The notes under the pieces are model-generated. The model ran no database searches. It was given only the letters and a program-made list of their open reading frames with translations, and was not told where the DNA came from. This document shows, in pieces, positions 32,235-41,126 of a DNA stretch of 45,625 nucleotides. Position numbers and translations under genes: made by a program. This DNA is from SIG459 sp045538735 (GTDB lineage Bacteria > Bacillota > Clostridia > Oscillospirales > Oscillospiraceae): positions 1 through 45,625 of the forward strand of contig JAZSRY010000028.1 of assembly GCA_045538735.1 (NCBI GenBank), written 5' to 3'. The stretch's first letter is position 1. Each line of letters opens with the position of its first letter.

Positions 32235-33191
32235 TTATTCGTTTATATCGCTTGTACGTTCGCTGATTATAAATCTGGGGCGGTGCTTGACTTCAAGATA
32301 AATCTTGCCGATGTATTCGCCGAGAATGCCGACGCTTATCAGCTGAACACCTGAGATGAAGCAGATAATGGAGGTCATACTTGCCCAGCCGGGAACGCTG
32401 AGACCCAGAATACCCTCAACAAAAGACCATATCACAAATAGGAAGCTGATGAAGGCAACGATTATGCCTGCGGCAGTAATCACCCGCAGAGGCTTAACGC
32501 TGAGACTTGTGATTCCGTTGATAGCAAGATTGAGCATTTTGGAGAGGGGATAATGGCTCTTTCCCGCAAGTCTTTCCCGGCGGTCATAATAAACGCAGGT
32601 GCTCTTGAAGCCCACAAGGGGGAACATACCGCGGAGGAAAAGGTTAACCTCCTCAAAGTGGGAGAAGGCTTTAAGCGCCGTGGAGGAGACCAGACGATAG
32701 TCGGCATGGTTATATATGCTTTCAACACCAAACCATGAGAGAAGCTTATAAAAGCCCTGAGCAGTTGTTCTTTTGAAGAAGCTGTCCGTGTCCCGCTTTT
32801 CGCGGACTCCATAAACTATATGGCAGCCCTCGTGGTAGGCATCTACCATCTTGTCCATGGCATTGATGTCGTCCTGACCGTCTGCATCTATGGAGATGGT
32901 GATGTCGCAAAGGTCTTTTGCCTCCATAAGACCCGCAAGGAGCGCATTCTGGTGTCCCCGGTTGCGGCTTTGTCTGATTCCCGTGAAGTGGGGGTCTTCC
33001 TTGGACAGACGATAGATTATATCCCATGTGCTGTCCTTGGAGCCGTCGTCCACAAACATAATGCGGCTGTCAGCAGAGATTTTTCCCTCGGAAGAAAGCT
33101 GCTGAAGCTTACCCAGAAATTGGGGGGCGGTAAGGGGAAGAACCTCCTCTTCGTTATAGCAGGGGATTACGATATATAATACAGGGAGCAT
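32235..33191 (-). CDS. GT2 polyprenyl-phosphate glycosyltransferase (GtrB/DPM-like)
   Basis: 318 residues. GT-A catalytic domain: YIVIPCYNEEEVLPLT (7-22), VDDGSKDSTWDII, RNRGHQNALLAGL and the metal-binding SIDADGQDD. Two C-terminal membrane helices (about 234-262 and 268-296) precede LGEYIGKIYLEVKHRPRFII, as in bactoprenol glucosyltransferases. It makes undecaprenyl-phosphate sugar on the inner face of the membrane. ATG 33191 follows AAAGG; a longer reading lacks a site. It lies 25 bases after the LUD gene. Confidence 0.9.
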   Translation of the reverse strand: MLPVLYIVIPCYNEEEVLPLTAPQFLGKLQQLSSEGKISADSRIMFVDDGSKDSTWDIIYRLSKEDPHFTGIRQSRNRGHQNALLAGLMEAKDLCDITISIDADGQDDINAMDKMVDAYHEGCHIVYGVREKRDTDSFFKRTTAQGFYKLLSWFGVESIYNHADYRLVSSTALKAFSHFEEVNLFLRGMFPLVGFKSTCVYYDRRERLAGKSHYPLSKMLNLAINGITSLSVKPLRVITAAGIIVAFISFLFVIWSFVEGILGLSVPGWASMTSIICFISGVQLISVGILGEYIGKIYLEVKHRPRFIISERTSDINE

Positions 33192-33216
33192 AGTGAAATA
33201 CCTTTCGTACTTATCC

Positions 33217-33807
33217 TTAATATCCAAGATCTTCGCCGATGAGGACAACTTCGGTATCCATGCCTCTCATAGGTGCCCAATGGACCACAAGTGCGTTGCA
33301 TATTCTGTCTGCGCTGTGGCAGTCATGGCATTTGCCGTCGGCTCTGCAGGGGGTGTTGAGATTGAGCCTCTCGCAGTTGAGAGGACTTGCCACATTTCTG
33401 GCTCTTTCCAGAGCGGACATAAAGTCGGGGCAAATCTTGTTTGTGCCCGCAACTATGTAAAGCCTTTTATCACCGAAAACCTGAGCGGCAAGGCGGTTGC
33501 CGCGGCCGTCGATATTCAGAATCTCGCCGTCCTCGGAGATGGCATTTGCGCTGGTTATGTAAACCTCTGCGGAGTTTGCCTTGGCTATGGTCTCATTGCC
33601 GGGGATGAGATGATGGCTGTATACAGCGTTTTCCTCGGCCAGAAGCTGATGAAGCTTAAGGGTGTTGGCAGTAACGCTGCCGCCAATGCCCACGTTTGTG
33701 TTTTTTATATTTTCGCAGAGATAGCTGACGGCGGCATCGGAGGAGTCGAAGTAGCTGACCTTGTAGCCGCGTTTTTCAAGATTTTTTATTGTTTTTTCAA
33801 TATTCAT
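33217..33807 (-). CDS. LUD-domain (LutC/DUF162-like) protein
   Basis: 196 residues. The LUD fold is visible in VGIGGSVTANTL (about 39-50), LIPGNETIAKANSAEVYITSANAISEDGEI and YIVAGTNKICPD. Near the C-terminus is a four-Cys cluster CRADGKCHDCHSADRIC that could bind iron-sulfur or zinc. LUD proteins take part in lactate oxidation (LutABC), but stand-alone members like this have no assigned reaction; LutA and LutB are not present. It is first in a two-gene unit with the GT2 enzyme; a functional link is not obvious. Confidence 0.87.
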   Translation of the reverse strand: MNIEKTIKNLEKRGYKVSYFDSSDAAVSYLCENIKNTNVGIGGSVTANTLKLHQLLAEENAVYSHHLIPGNETIAKANSAEVYITSANAISEDGEILNIDGRGNRLAAQVFGDKRLYIVAGTNKICPDFMSALERARNVASPLNCERLNLNTPCRADGKCHDCHSADRICNALVVHWAPMRGMDTEVVLIGEDLGY

Positions 33808-33887
33808 ACGGGCACCTGCTTTCTTGTGTCCATTATACTATCTATCTGCAAAAAAGTAAAAACTATTTTGTATGTAGAGCAAAATTA

Positions 33888-33915
33888 TTGCAATTTTCCT
33901 TGGGAATGATAAAAT
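33888..33915 (+). promoter_or_regulatory. Promoter of the PNPOx-like gene
   Basis: TTGCAA (33888-33893), 16 bases, TAAAAT (33910-33915), 33 bases before ATG 33949. Confidence 0.6.
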
Positions 33916-33948
33916 ATAATTACAAAATTTTGAAAGGATGATTTACCC

Positions 33949-34338
33949 ATGCAGGAAGTATATAAGTTTTTGAAAGAATGCGGCACTTATTATCTGGCAA
34001 CCGTAGAAGGAGATCAGCCCCGTGTGCGTCCCTTTGGTACCATTGAGCTTTTTGAAGGCAAGCTTTATATCCAGACCGGTAAGGTAAAGCCCTGCTTCAA
34101 GCAGATGGACGGCGCAAAGGTTGAAATTTGCGCTTTCAACGGCGCACAGTGGCTTCGCGTTGCTGCAACTCTGGTGAATGACGACCGCTATGAGGCAAAG
34201 GCACATATGCTGGATAATTATCCCCATCTCAAGCGCATGTATGATGCCGCTGACGACAACACCGCAGTCCTCTATCTCAAGGACGCAACCGCAACCTTCT
34301 CCAGCTTCACCAGCGCTCCCAAAACCGTTACATTCTGA
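33949..34338 (+). CDS. Pyridoxamine 5'-phosphate oxidase-like flavin/heme-binding protein
   Basis: 129 residues with the split-barrel start MQEVYKFLKECGTYYLATVEGDQPRVRPFGTIELFEGKLYIQTGKVKP (in parts), typical of the small PNPOx-like/NimA-related family common in clostridia. Members bind FMN, F420 or heme; the reaction is unknown here. AAAGGATG precedes the start. Monocistronic between its own promoter and a strong terminator. Confidence 0.88.
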   Translation: MQEVYKFLKECGTYYLATVEGDQPRVRPFGTIELFEGKLYIQTGKVKPCFKQMDGAKVEICAFNGAQWLRVAATLVNDDRYEAKAHMLDNYPHLKRMYDAADDNTAVLYLKDATATFSSFTSAPKTVTF

Positions 34339-34350
34339 TCGAACATACAA

Positions 34351-34385
34351 AATAAAACAGCCGCCTGACAGGCGGCTGTTTTATT
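34351..34385. terminator. Bidirectional terminator
   Basis: AATAAAACAGCCGCCT (34351-34366) pairs with AGGCGGCTGTTTTATT (34370-34385) around a three-base loop, between convergent genes. Confidence 0.95.
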
Positions 34386-34396
34386 ATTATCTCATA

Positions 34397-35950
34397 TTAT
34401 TTGTTTTTGAAGAATTCTTCGAAATAATCTCTTTCTGCCTGTTCCTCGCGGAGCTGAGCAGCGGTTTTTTCGGGGACCTCGGTAACATCAACTTCCTTGA
34501 AATAGCTGACCGCAGGCTTTACGGGGACGGTTTTGGGCTCATCGGTCTCTTTGCGGAGCTGCTCTTCTCTGTCCAGCCTGTCCTGACGGGCCTTCTGGAG
34601 GCGGGCCATACGCATTGCGCGGAGATGGCGGATGCGGCGGACACGGTAGGTGATTACAAGAGCGAGATATGCAACAACGAGAATTATAACTACCCAGAGT
34701 ATGAGCTTGAAGGCGGTGCTGTCGGTGGTAGCTTTAATCTGAGCCTTGATGTATTCGCCTCTGGAAAGATCAATTCCGGTGGCGGCAACAAGATTAACGG
34801 TTCCGTAGCTGATGCCGTTTTTGGTAAGGGTGACCTGACCCAGCTTATCTCCTGCGGAGATGGGGGCGAGAATGGGCTCGGTGCCGTCGCCGTTATCGTA
34901 GCTTACGCTGAGGCTGAAGTTGGAGAGGTCGGAGTCGTTGGGGAGAAGTGCGGAAATGCCTTTTTCGGGACGGAGCACAACGCTGTCTGCATTGGCGCCC
35001 ATTTCAACGGGAAGGCTGGTGACTGCATCGGTGGAGCGGAGAACCTCGCGGTAGCTGAAGTTATTGAAGACCCACTCATAGATTTTAATGGAGTCGGAGA
35101 AGTTGCTGTATTCGGGGATGGGACCGGGCCAGGTTTCGGTGCCGCCGAAAACGCTGGCGAGGATATGTATTTTTTCCTTGTTTGCGGTGGAGATGAGGCA
35201 GTAGCCTGCTGCGTTGGTGTGGCCGGTCTTCATACCGGTTGCGAAATCATAGAGATACTGGCTGCCGTAGATACCGTCGGGATTAATGAGAGCGTTGGAG
35301 TTTTTCAGAGTGCGCTCGCCGCTGAGGTTGGTTGCGGGGATGGAGATGGTGGGGGTGGAGCACAGAGTCATGAAAAGGTCATGGCGGGATGCCTCAAGAG
35401 CTATTTTGCTGAAATCTCTGGCGGTGGTGTAGTGATTGTCATCGGGGAGACCGTGGGTGTTCACAAAGTGGGTTGCCTCGCAGCCCAGCTCCTTGGCTCT
35501 TGCATTCATCATATCCACGAAATCGGGGATGCTGCCGCCGATGTGCTCGGCAATGATATTGCAGGCCTCGTTTGCGGAGGAGAGCATTGCGGCATAGAGC
35601 AGAGATTCAAGGGACATAGTCTCGCCTACTTTGATTCCGGCAGAGCTTCCGTCCGCAACCAGGTCGAAGGTGACATTTGCGGAAGCGGTCACCTCGTCCG
35701 TTATAAAGGCCTCGCCGTTTTCTATGGCTTCAACAGCAAGCAAAACGGTCATAATCTTTGTGATGGAGGCAGGATAAACCTTGCTGTCCGCATTGCGCTC
35801 AAGGAGCACCTCACCGGTTTCTCTGTCAAGCACAAGAACTGAAGGGCAGCTGAGGGCGGGCTCTTCAAGGGCAAGGGCAGAAGGAGCAAGGAAGATGGTG
35901 GTCATTATGACCAGAATCAAAAATATAGGCAAAAACTTAATTTTTTTCAT
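34397..35950 (-). CDS. dacF: D-alanyl-D-alanine carboxypeptidase (DacF/PBP5 type)
   Basis: 517 residues. Signal peptide (1-28), S11 peptidase motifs SITK (62-65), SAN (125-127) and KTG (241-243), a PBP5-type C-terminal beta domain (about 300-400), a membrane helix (about 425-450) and a long charged cytoplasmic tail (about 65 residues) rich in Arg and Glu. It trims the terminal D-Ala from peptidoglycan stem peptides. The TM and tail replace the usual amphipathic anchor. ATG 35950 follows GGAGA; ATG 35962 is an alternative. Divergent from comEA. Confidence 0.92.
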   Translation of the reverse strand: MKKIKFLPIFLILVIMTTIFLAPSALALEEPALSCPSVLVLDRETGEVLLERNADSKVYPASITKIMTVLLAVEAIENGEAFITDEVTASANVTFDLVADGSSAGIKVGETMSLESLLYAAMLSSANEACNIIAEHIGGSIPDFVDMMNARAKELGCEATHFVNTHGLPDDNHYTTARDFSKIALEASRHDLFMTLCSTPTISIPATNLSGERTLKNSNALINPDGIYGSQYLYDFATGMKTGHTNAAGYCLISTANKEKIHILASVFGGTETWPGPIPEYSNFSDSIKIYEWVFNNFSYREVLRSTDAVTSLPVEMGANADSVVLRPEKGISALLPNDSDLSNFSLSVSYDNGDGTEPILAPISAGDKLGQVTLTKNGISYGTVNLVAATGIDLSRGEYIKAQIKATTDSTAFKLILWVVIILVVAYLALVITYRVRRIRHLRAMRMARLQKARQDRLDREEQLRKETDEPKTVPVKPAVSYFKEVDVTEVPEKTAAQLREEQAERDYFEEFFKNK

Positions 35951-36084
35951 ATCATTCTCCATGAATCTGTGATATATTTGTATATAAAAGGAGAGCTTAT
36001 TTATCTCCAAAGAAATCAACGCTACTATTATACGAATTTTTAACAAGAAAAGCAACTGAAATAATTCGGAAAGAGAAGCATTAT

Positions 36085-36465
36085 ATGAAACTTTTGAAAA
36101 GCGAGAAATCAGCTTTGATAATAACCGCGTTGTTTTTGGTGCTGATTATGGGTTATGGACTCGGAGGACGCGTAGGAGAAGCGGACACCGTGATAGCTGA
36201 GTTTGCCGTCAGAAGCAATGCGGAGGTATATGAGCAGACTGTGGCATCCGCAGAAACGGGAAAAGCACCCAAGCGTATAAATATAAACAGCTGCACAAAA
36301 GAAGAGCTTGAGTCCTTGCCGGGGATAGGTCCTGCGCTGGCGGAACGGATAATAGAATTCAGACGCCAAAACGGCGGCTTTAAGACCATAGAGGATATAA
36401 CAAAGGTTCGCGGTATAGGCGCTGCCACATATGAAGATATTTACCGATTGATATGCACGCAGTAA
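36085..36465 (+). CDS. comEA: ComEA-like helix-hairpin-helix DNA-binding protein
   Basis: 126 residues. One N-terminal membrane anchor (about 10-28), a short linker, then two HhH motifs: INSCTKEELESLPGIGPALAERIIEFRRQ and FKTIEDITKVRGIGAATYEDI. ComEA binds incoming double-stranded DNA outside the membrane in natural transformation. No comEB or comEC follows; the gene is instead 13 bases before a two-component pair, which is unusual, so transformation cannot be inferred from this gene alone. Confidence 0.88.
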   Translation: MKLLKSEKSALIITALFLVLIMGYGLGGRVGEADTVIAEFAVRSNAEVYEQTVASAETGKAPKRININSCTKEELESLPGIGPALAERIIEFRRQNGGFKTIEDITKVRGIGAATYEDIYRLICTQ

Positions 36466-36478
36466 GAGGAGGCGGGAC

Positions 36479-37162
36479 ATGAGAATTCTTGTTGTTGATG
36501 ATGAAAAACTGCTTGTAAAGGGAATTAAGTTCAACCTTGAAAACGAAGGCTATCAGGTCGATGCATGCTATGATGGGGAAGAAGCCGTGGAAAAGGCAGC
36601 CTCGGGCAGCTATGACCTGATACTTATGGACATAATGATGCCGAAGATGAACGGGCTCGAAGCCTGTATGCAAATCAGACAGAATTCTATGGTGCCAATT
36701 ATTATGTTAACTGCAAAGGGCGACGATACAGATAAGCTCATAGGCTTCGAATACGGTGCCGATGACTATATCACAAAGCCTTTTAATATTTTGGAACTGA
36801 AAGCAAGGGTGCGTGCATTGCTCCGGCGCAGCAATGTGCAAAGCGGGCTTGCAGAAAAGTCCCAGGTGATCGAAAGCGGTGACCTGAAGCTGGATATCCT
36901 TCGCCGGGCTGCCTTCAAAAACGGCGAGGAGATTGACCTTACCTTGAAGGAATATGACCTTGCTGAGCTTTTTATGAAAAATCCCGGAAAGGTGTATTCG
37001 AGAGAGAGCCTTCTGGATATTGTTTGGGGATATGACTTTCAGGGAGATGCCCGCACGGTGGATGTCCATATTCGCCGTCTTCGGGAGAAACTGGAGACAG
37101 ATCCCGCCAATCCCTCCCATTTCTTTACCAAATGGGGCGTAGGATATTATTTTAAGGGCTGA
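36479..37162 (+). CDS. OmpR/PhoB-family response regulator
   Basis: 227 residues. Receiver with D8/D7 acidic pair (VVDDEK), phospho-acceptor D51 (LILMDIMMPKMNG), Thr in MLTAKG and Lys in YITKPF; the C-terminal winged helix ends in DVHIRRLREKLE and TKWGVGYYFKG. GAGGAGG lies before ATG 36479. It forms a pair with the following kinase. Confidence 0.95.
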   Translation: MRILVVDDEKLLVKGIKFNLENEGYQVDACYDGEEAVEKAASGSYDLILMDIMMPKMNGLEACMQIRQNSMVPIIMLTAKGDDTDKLIGFEYGADDYITKPFNILELKARVRALLRRSNVQSGLAEKSQVIESGDLKLDILRRAAFKNGEEIDLTLKEYDLAELFMKNPGKVYSRESLLDIVWGYDFQGDARTVDVHIRRLREKLETDPANPSHFFTKWGVGYYFKG

Positions 37163-37182
37163 AGCAGACCATAGGAGGAACT

Positions 37183-38610
37183 ATGGACAAGGAAAAGAGA
37201 AAAAGAAAATATAGTGTTCGCGCGACCTTTGTGACCATCTTTTTTCTCTTCATTGCGCTGTCCATAGGTCTTCTGAATACCTATCCCACCATAAGCTCAA
37301 GGGATATTGTTTTTGCCAATAAGCGGGAGACTATGCTCAGCCAGATATCGGTTATGTCCTCATCCCTGTCGGGACTTGAGAACCTCAGTGTTGAAGGGGT
37401 CGACCAGGTAATGGAGCTTGTGGACGTATATGAGTTCGACCGTGTTATAGTAACGGATGAGGCTTCGCGGCTTCTCTATGACAGCGCTGACCGCGGCAAA
37501 AATCTTTCCCGTGTGCTTTTTGCTGAGGTGCTTGATGCACTGGAGGGCGAAGTCGTTTTCGCCAGCAATTATGACGGCCAGGCATTTATAAGCCGTGCGG
37601 CCTGCCCAGTCGTCAGCTACGGCAATATCATAGGCTGCGTCTACCTGAGTCAGAGCGATGTCCAGCAGGCTCAGCTTATAGGAGAGATTCAGGCCAGGCT
37701 GCGCAACATATCCATTGTCGGCGGCGTTTTCGCCCTTGCGGTTATTGTTCTTTTCACCAACGCGCTGACAAGACGGATCAGGGAGCTTGCCGGCGCGGTT
37801 CGCAGCGTGCGCGAGGGCGGATACGGATACCGGATAAGACCTGAGGGCAGAGATGAAGTGACGGAGCTGGCAGAAGAGTTCAACGATATGAGCCAGCATC
37901 TTCAGGATACGGAAGAGCTTCGCAGACGCTTTGTTTCCGATGCAAGCCATGAGCTGAGAACCCCCTTGGCCTCTATAAGACTTCTCTCGGATTCCGTTGT
38001 TCAAAGTGAGAATATGGATGAGGAGACTATGCGTGAATTCGTAACGGATATAGGTTCTGAAGCGGAGAGACTTCAGCGCCTGACCGAAAAGCTTATGATG
38101 CTCACAAAGATGGATTCCGACATAGAAATAGCAATTTCACCTGTAGATATAAAAATGGCTGCAGAGAGCACCATCCATCTTTTGGCTCCTCTTGCAGAGT
38201 CGAAACAGGTGAGCATATCAACGGAGCTTTCCCCGGGCTGCATTATCAGTGCCAATGAGGACAGCCTCTATCAAATCATATTTAATCTTGCAGAAAATGC
38301 AATTAAATATAATGTTCAGGGCGGACGGGTGTTCATCGGTCTTAGCAAGTCCGATGATATTGTGGAGCTGCGTGTTGAGGACAGCGGCATTGGAATACCC
38401 GAGGAAGATAGGGAAAATATTTTCTCCCGCTTCTACCGCGTTGACAAGGCTCGCTCAAGAGAGGCGGGCGGCAGTGGCCTTGGCCTGAGCATAGTCCGCG
38501 ACGCGGTTGTATCCTTCGGAGGAGAAATTTACGTTGAACCCTCCGATATGGGAGGAAGCTGTTTCACCGTGCTCTTCCCGCTGTGGGAGGAGGTAACTCC
38601 CGATGAGTAA
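37183..38610 (+). CDS. Membrane sensor histidine kinase
   Basis: 475 residues. Membrane helix 1 (about 15-34), outer sensor domain (about 35-175), helix 2 (about 176-194), HAMP (about 193-245), HisKA with H256 in SDASHELRTP, and an HATPase domain with LAENAIKYN, DSGIGIPEED and GGSGLGLSIV. PhoR/WalK-like layout without a PAS domain. It partners the response regulator 20 bases upstream and overlaps the GerMN lipoprotein by eight bases, suggesting that the lipoprotein is linked to sensing or is co-regulated, as in LpqB-MtrAB loci. Confidence 0.95.
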   Translation: MDKEKRKRKYSVRATFVTIFFLFIALSIGLLNTYPTISSRDIVFANKRETMLSQISVMSSSLSGLENLSVEGVDQVMELVDVYEFDRVIVTDEASRLLYDSADRGKNLSRVLFAEVLDALEGEVVFASNYDGQAFISRAACPVVSYGNIIGCVYLSQSDVQQAQLIGEIQARLRNISIVGGVFALAVIVLFTNALTRRIRELAGAVRSVREGGYGYRIRPEGRDEVTELAEEFNDMSQHLQDTEELRRRFVSDASHELRTPLASIRLLSDSVVQSENMDEETMREFVTDIGSEAERLQRLTEKLMMLTKMDSDIEIAISPVDIKMAAESTIHLLAPLAESKQVSISTELSPGCIISANEDSLYQIIFNLAENAIKYNVQGGRVFIGLSKSDDIVELRVEDSGIGIPEEDRENIFSRFYRVDKARSREAGGSGLGLSIVRDAVVSFGGEIYVEPSDMGGSCFTVLFPLWEEVTPDE

Positions 38611-39469
38611 GAAAACCGTGGCCTTGATTCTTGCGATATGCCTTCTGCTGGCCGGCTGCGCATTCGGCACCGGGGGAGGAGAGGCGGATTGGGCAACTGT
38701 TTACCGCATTGATAATAGCTCTGTCGGAGGCGGCCTGAGGAGAGAGCGTATAAACAAGCGGGCAAATACCGTTGAGGAAATGCTGGAACTTATCAACAGC
38801 CGCCCTGAAGATTCCGGCCTTCCGGCCTCATTACCGGAGGGGGTAAATATTTCTCCGGTGAGCTTCAGCGAGGGCATTGCAAAGATTGAGATGAGCCCGG
38901 AATATTTGTCCCTGACCCAGAGGGAAAGGTTCCTGGCGGAAGGAGCGGCGGTGCTGAGTCTGTCCACGCTGGACTGCGTCTGCTATGTGGATATTGTCTG
39001 CGCGGAGGAATTTATCGGAAGATTCGGCGTTGAGGATTTTGTGGAAGCCGATGCGATGTGCGGCGACTATGAACGCACGATAAAACTTTATCTGCCCGAT
39101 TCCGAATGCGAATATATTTTGCCGCGGAGCATAAGCCTCCTGGATAAAGGTGAAGCCGAAGCGGCGGAGCTGATACTGCATCAGCTCTTCAAAAACATCG
39201 GGAACGGTATGGAAAACACACAGATTCTCTCTGTTTCCATAGAAAACGGTGTATGTAAGGTTGATCTCAGCGAAGAATTCTACGGAGCGGAGCCCGCAGG
39301 CAGCATAGGCGGAATGGTTATCATTTATTCAATGGTAAACAGTCTTTGCCGGCTGAATGCCGTAAATGCGGTGCAGATTAAAATTGAGGGAAATGAAGTC
39401 AGCAGCTACGGTGGCTTTATCCCCATGTGGCCTCTTTCCGAAAATATGAGTCTGGTCAGATTTGAATAA
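38603..39469 (+). CDS. GerMN-domain lipoprotein
   Basis: 288 residues. Lipobox LLAGC (Cys19), then two GerMN-like repeats, the first about 50-140 (VEEMLELINSRPEDSGLPASLPEGVNISPVSF-like) and the second about 155-280 (IKLYLPDS..., LILHQLFKNI, VDLSEEFYGAEPAGS). GerMN occurs in spore germination/assembly protein GerM and in LpqB, the partner of MtrAB. Its overlap with the kinase gene supports an LpqB-like role at the cell surface. Confidence 0.87.
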   Translation: MSKKTVALILAICLLLAGCAFGTGGGEADWATVYRIDNSSVGGGLRRERINKRANTVEEMLELINSRPEDSGLPASLPEGVNISPVSFSEGIAKIEMSPEYLSLTQRERFLAEGAAVLSLSTLDCVCYVDIVCAEEFIGRFGVEDFVEADAMCGDYERTIKLYLPDSECEYILPRSISLLDKGEAEAAELILHQLFKNIGNGMENTQILSVSIENGVCKVDLSEEFYGAEPAGSIGGMVIIYSMVNSLCRLNAVNAVQIKIEGNEVSSYGGFIPMWPLSENMSLVRFE

Positions 39470-39485
39470 TAATAGGAGAAAAAGT

Positions 39486-39986
39486 ATGAGTTTTTGGCCT
39501 GTTCCGGATGTTATGAAGGATAACATCTATCAAATAACGCCAAGAATGTTTCTAAACAGAGGCATAAGATTTATTATGCTTGATGTGGATAACACCATAG
39601 CCCCCTATACCGTGCCAAATGCCACTCCCCGCCTTAAAGCCTGGGTGGAGGAAATGAAGAATGCGGGTCTGGTGCTTTTCATCCTCAGCAACAACAAAGG
39701 TGAGCGTCCTGCGGTGTTTGCCGAAGACCTTGGGCTTGAATATGTGAAGAAGGCATGGAAGCCCTTCACAAAGATTGCCCGTCAGGTGCTGGAGCAAAAG
39801 GGCTTCAAAGCCGAAGAAACGGCAGTTATCGGCGACCAGATATATACGGACACCTGCTGCGGAAAGTGGATTGGTGCTTTCACCGTGCTTGTTCACCCCA
39901 TAGAGTTTTCAAACTTTTTTCTTAAACTGCGATACTGGCTTGAATTCCCCTTCAGGCTGAAATACAAATGGAGATTTATGAAATGA
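39486..39986 (+). CDS. yqeG: YqeG-family HAD phosphatase
   Basis: 166 residues, HAD class IIIA. DVDNT (33-37) gives the catalytic Asp pair, SNNKGERP the second motif, and GDQIYTD the final acidic motif. The Pro/Trp-rich N-terminus (SFWPVPD) is typical of YqeG; related enzymes act on phosphatidylglycerophosphate. ATG 39486 follows TAGGAG. It overlaps the peptidase gene by four bases. Confidence 0.93.
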   Translation: MSFWPVPDVMKDNIYQITPRMFLNRGIRFIMLDVDNTIAPYTVPNATPRLKAWVEEMKNAGLVLFILSNNKGERPAVFAEDLGLEYVKKAWKPFTKIARQVLEQKGFKAEETAVIGDQIYTDTCCGKWIGAFTVLVHPIEFSNFFLKLRYWLEFPFRLKYKWRFMK

Positions 39987-41044
39987 AAAATACTGAAAAA
40001 ATACGCGCAAAGCTGGTCGAAGCCGGGCTTGACGCAATGATTTTGTTCTCCGATGAGAACACCCGTTATGCTTCCGCATTCCATTTCAGCGACGGTGCCG
40101 TTGTGGTCACCCGGGAAAAAAGCTGGCTTCTTACCGACAGCCGCTATATAGAGGCTGCGGGAAATGAGGCCTGCTGCGATGAGATAGTCTGCTTCGGTGG
40201 GGATAAGCCTCTTTCCGAGTGGGTGAAAACTGCGCTGGAAGGCTGTGAGAAAATAGGCGCTGAGGAAGATTGCCTTGCCTACGGTCAGTGGCAGCATTGG
40301 GAGCAGGTAATCGGGAAAAAGCTTCTGCCCGCACAGAATATTATGGATTCTCTTCGCACCCAGAAGGAAATGTGGGAAGTGGAGTGTATCATCGAGGCGC
40401 AGCGGATTGCCGAGAGCGCTCTTGACTATGTGCTGGGAATAATCCGTCCCGGCATGAGAGAGCGTGAGATAGCTGCAGAGCTTACCTACCGAATGATGCT
40501 TCTCGGCGGCGAGGGCAACAGCTTTGACCCCATAACCGTTACGGGAGCAAAGACAAGCATGCCCCACGGAGTGCCCGGAGATGAGATAATCAAGGCGGGA
40601 GACTTTGTTACCATGGACTTCGGCTGCATTAAAAACGGCTATTGCTCCGACATGACCCGCACTGTCGCTGTTGGTCACGCCACAGATGAGATGAAAAAGG
40701 TTTATTACACCGTTCTGGAAGCCCAGAATGCAGGTATTGCAATTGCCCGTCCCGGAGTAAGCGGCCGTGAAATTCATATGGCAGCCGCCAATATAATTGC
40801 CAACGCGGGCTACGGTCAGTATTTCGGCCACGGTTTCGGCCATGGCATTGGTCTGCTTGTTCATGAAGCACCCCGCGCCGCCCCCGCAAATCCCAACCCC
40901 ATGCCCGAAGGTGCCGTTATTTCCGCAGAGCCCGGAATTTATATTCCCGGCAAGTTCGGCGTGCGGATTGAAGATTTGCTCTATCTCAAGGGCGAGGGTA
41001 ATCTCAATCTCACCAAGGCGCCCAAGGAACTCATAATACTTTGA
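39983..41044 (+). CDS. Xaa-Pro dipeptidase/aminopeptidase (M24B)
   Basis: 353 residues. Creatinase-like N-terminal domain (1-125), then a pita-bread metallopeptidase domain with the five metal ligands: the Asp pair in VTMDFGCIKNGYCSDMTRTV, His in GHGFGHGIG, Glu in SAEPGIYI and Glu in GVRIEDLL. It removes the N-terminal residue before proline in the cytoplasm. It starts in the ATGA overlap with yqeG; ATG 39968 is an alternative. yqeG-pepP adjacency is common in Firmicutes. Confidence 0.93.
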   Translation: MKNTEKIRAKLVEAGLDAMILFSDENTRYASAFHFSDGAVVVTREKSWLLTDSRYIEAAGNEACCDEIVCFGGDKPLSEWVKTALEGCEKIGAEEDCLAYGQWQHWEQVIGKKLLPAQNIMDSLRTQKEMWEVECIIEAQRIAESALDYVLGIIRPGMREREIAAELTYRMMLLGGEGNSFDPITVTGAKTSMPHGVPGDEIIKAGDFVTMDFGCIKNGYCSDMTRTVAVGHATDEMKKVYYTVLEAQNAGIAIARPGVSGREIHMAAANIIANAGYGQYFGHGFGHGIGLLVHEAPRAAPANPNPMPEGAVISAEPGIYIPGKFGVRIEDLLYLKGEGNLNLTKAPKELIIL

Positions 41045-41047
41045 TGC

Positions 41048-41101
41048 TTGCAAAGGCCAAGTTAAAAATGTTAGAATATAGGCAGACCGTATAGGTCTGC
41101 C
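41048..41101 (+). promoter_or_regulatory. Promoter and leader hairpin of galK cluster
   Basis: TTGCAA (41048-41053), 18 bases, TAGAAT (41072-41077), then GGCAGACC (41081-41088) paired with GGTCTGCC (41094-41101) and a T-rich stretch. The hairpin may end the upstream transcript, but it would also fall at the very 5' end of a transcript started from this promoter, where it could stabilise or attenuate it. Confidence 0.5.
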
Positions 41102-41126
41102 TTATTTCTTTATCGGAGAGCTTTTT

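Noticed and set aside
34178..35842. Long plus-strand frame opposite the D,D-carboxypeptidase
   Set aside because: The minus strand has all three penicillin-binding motifs and a signal peptide; the plus frame has neither motif nor ribosome site.
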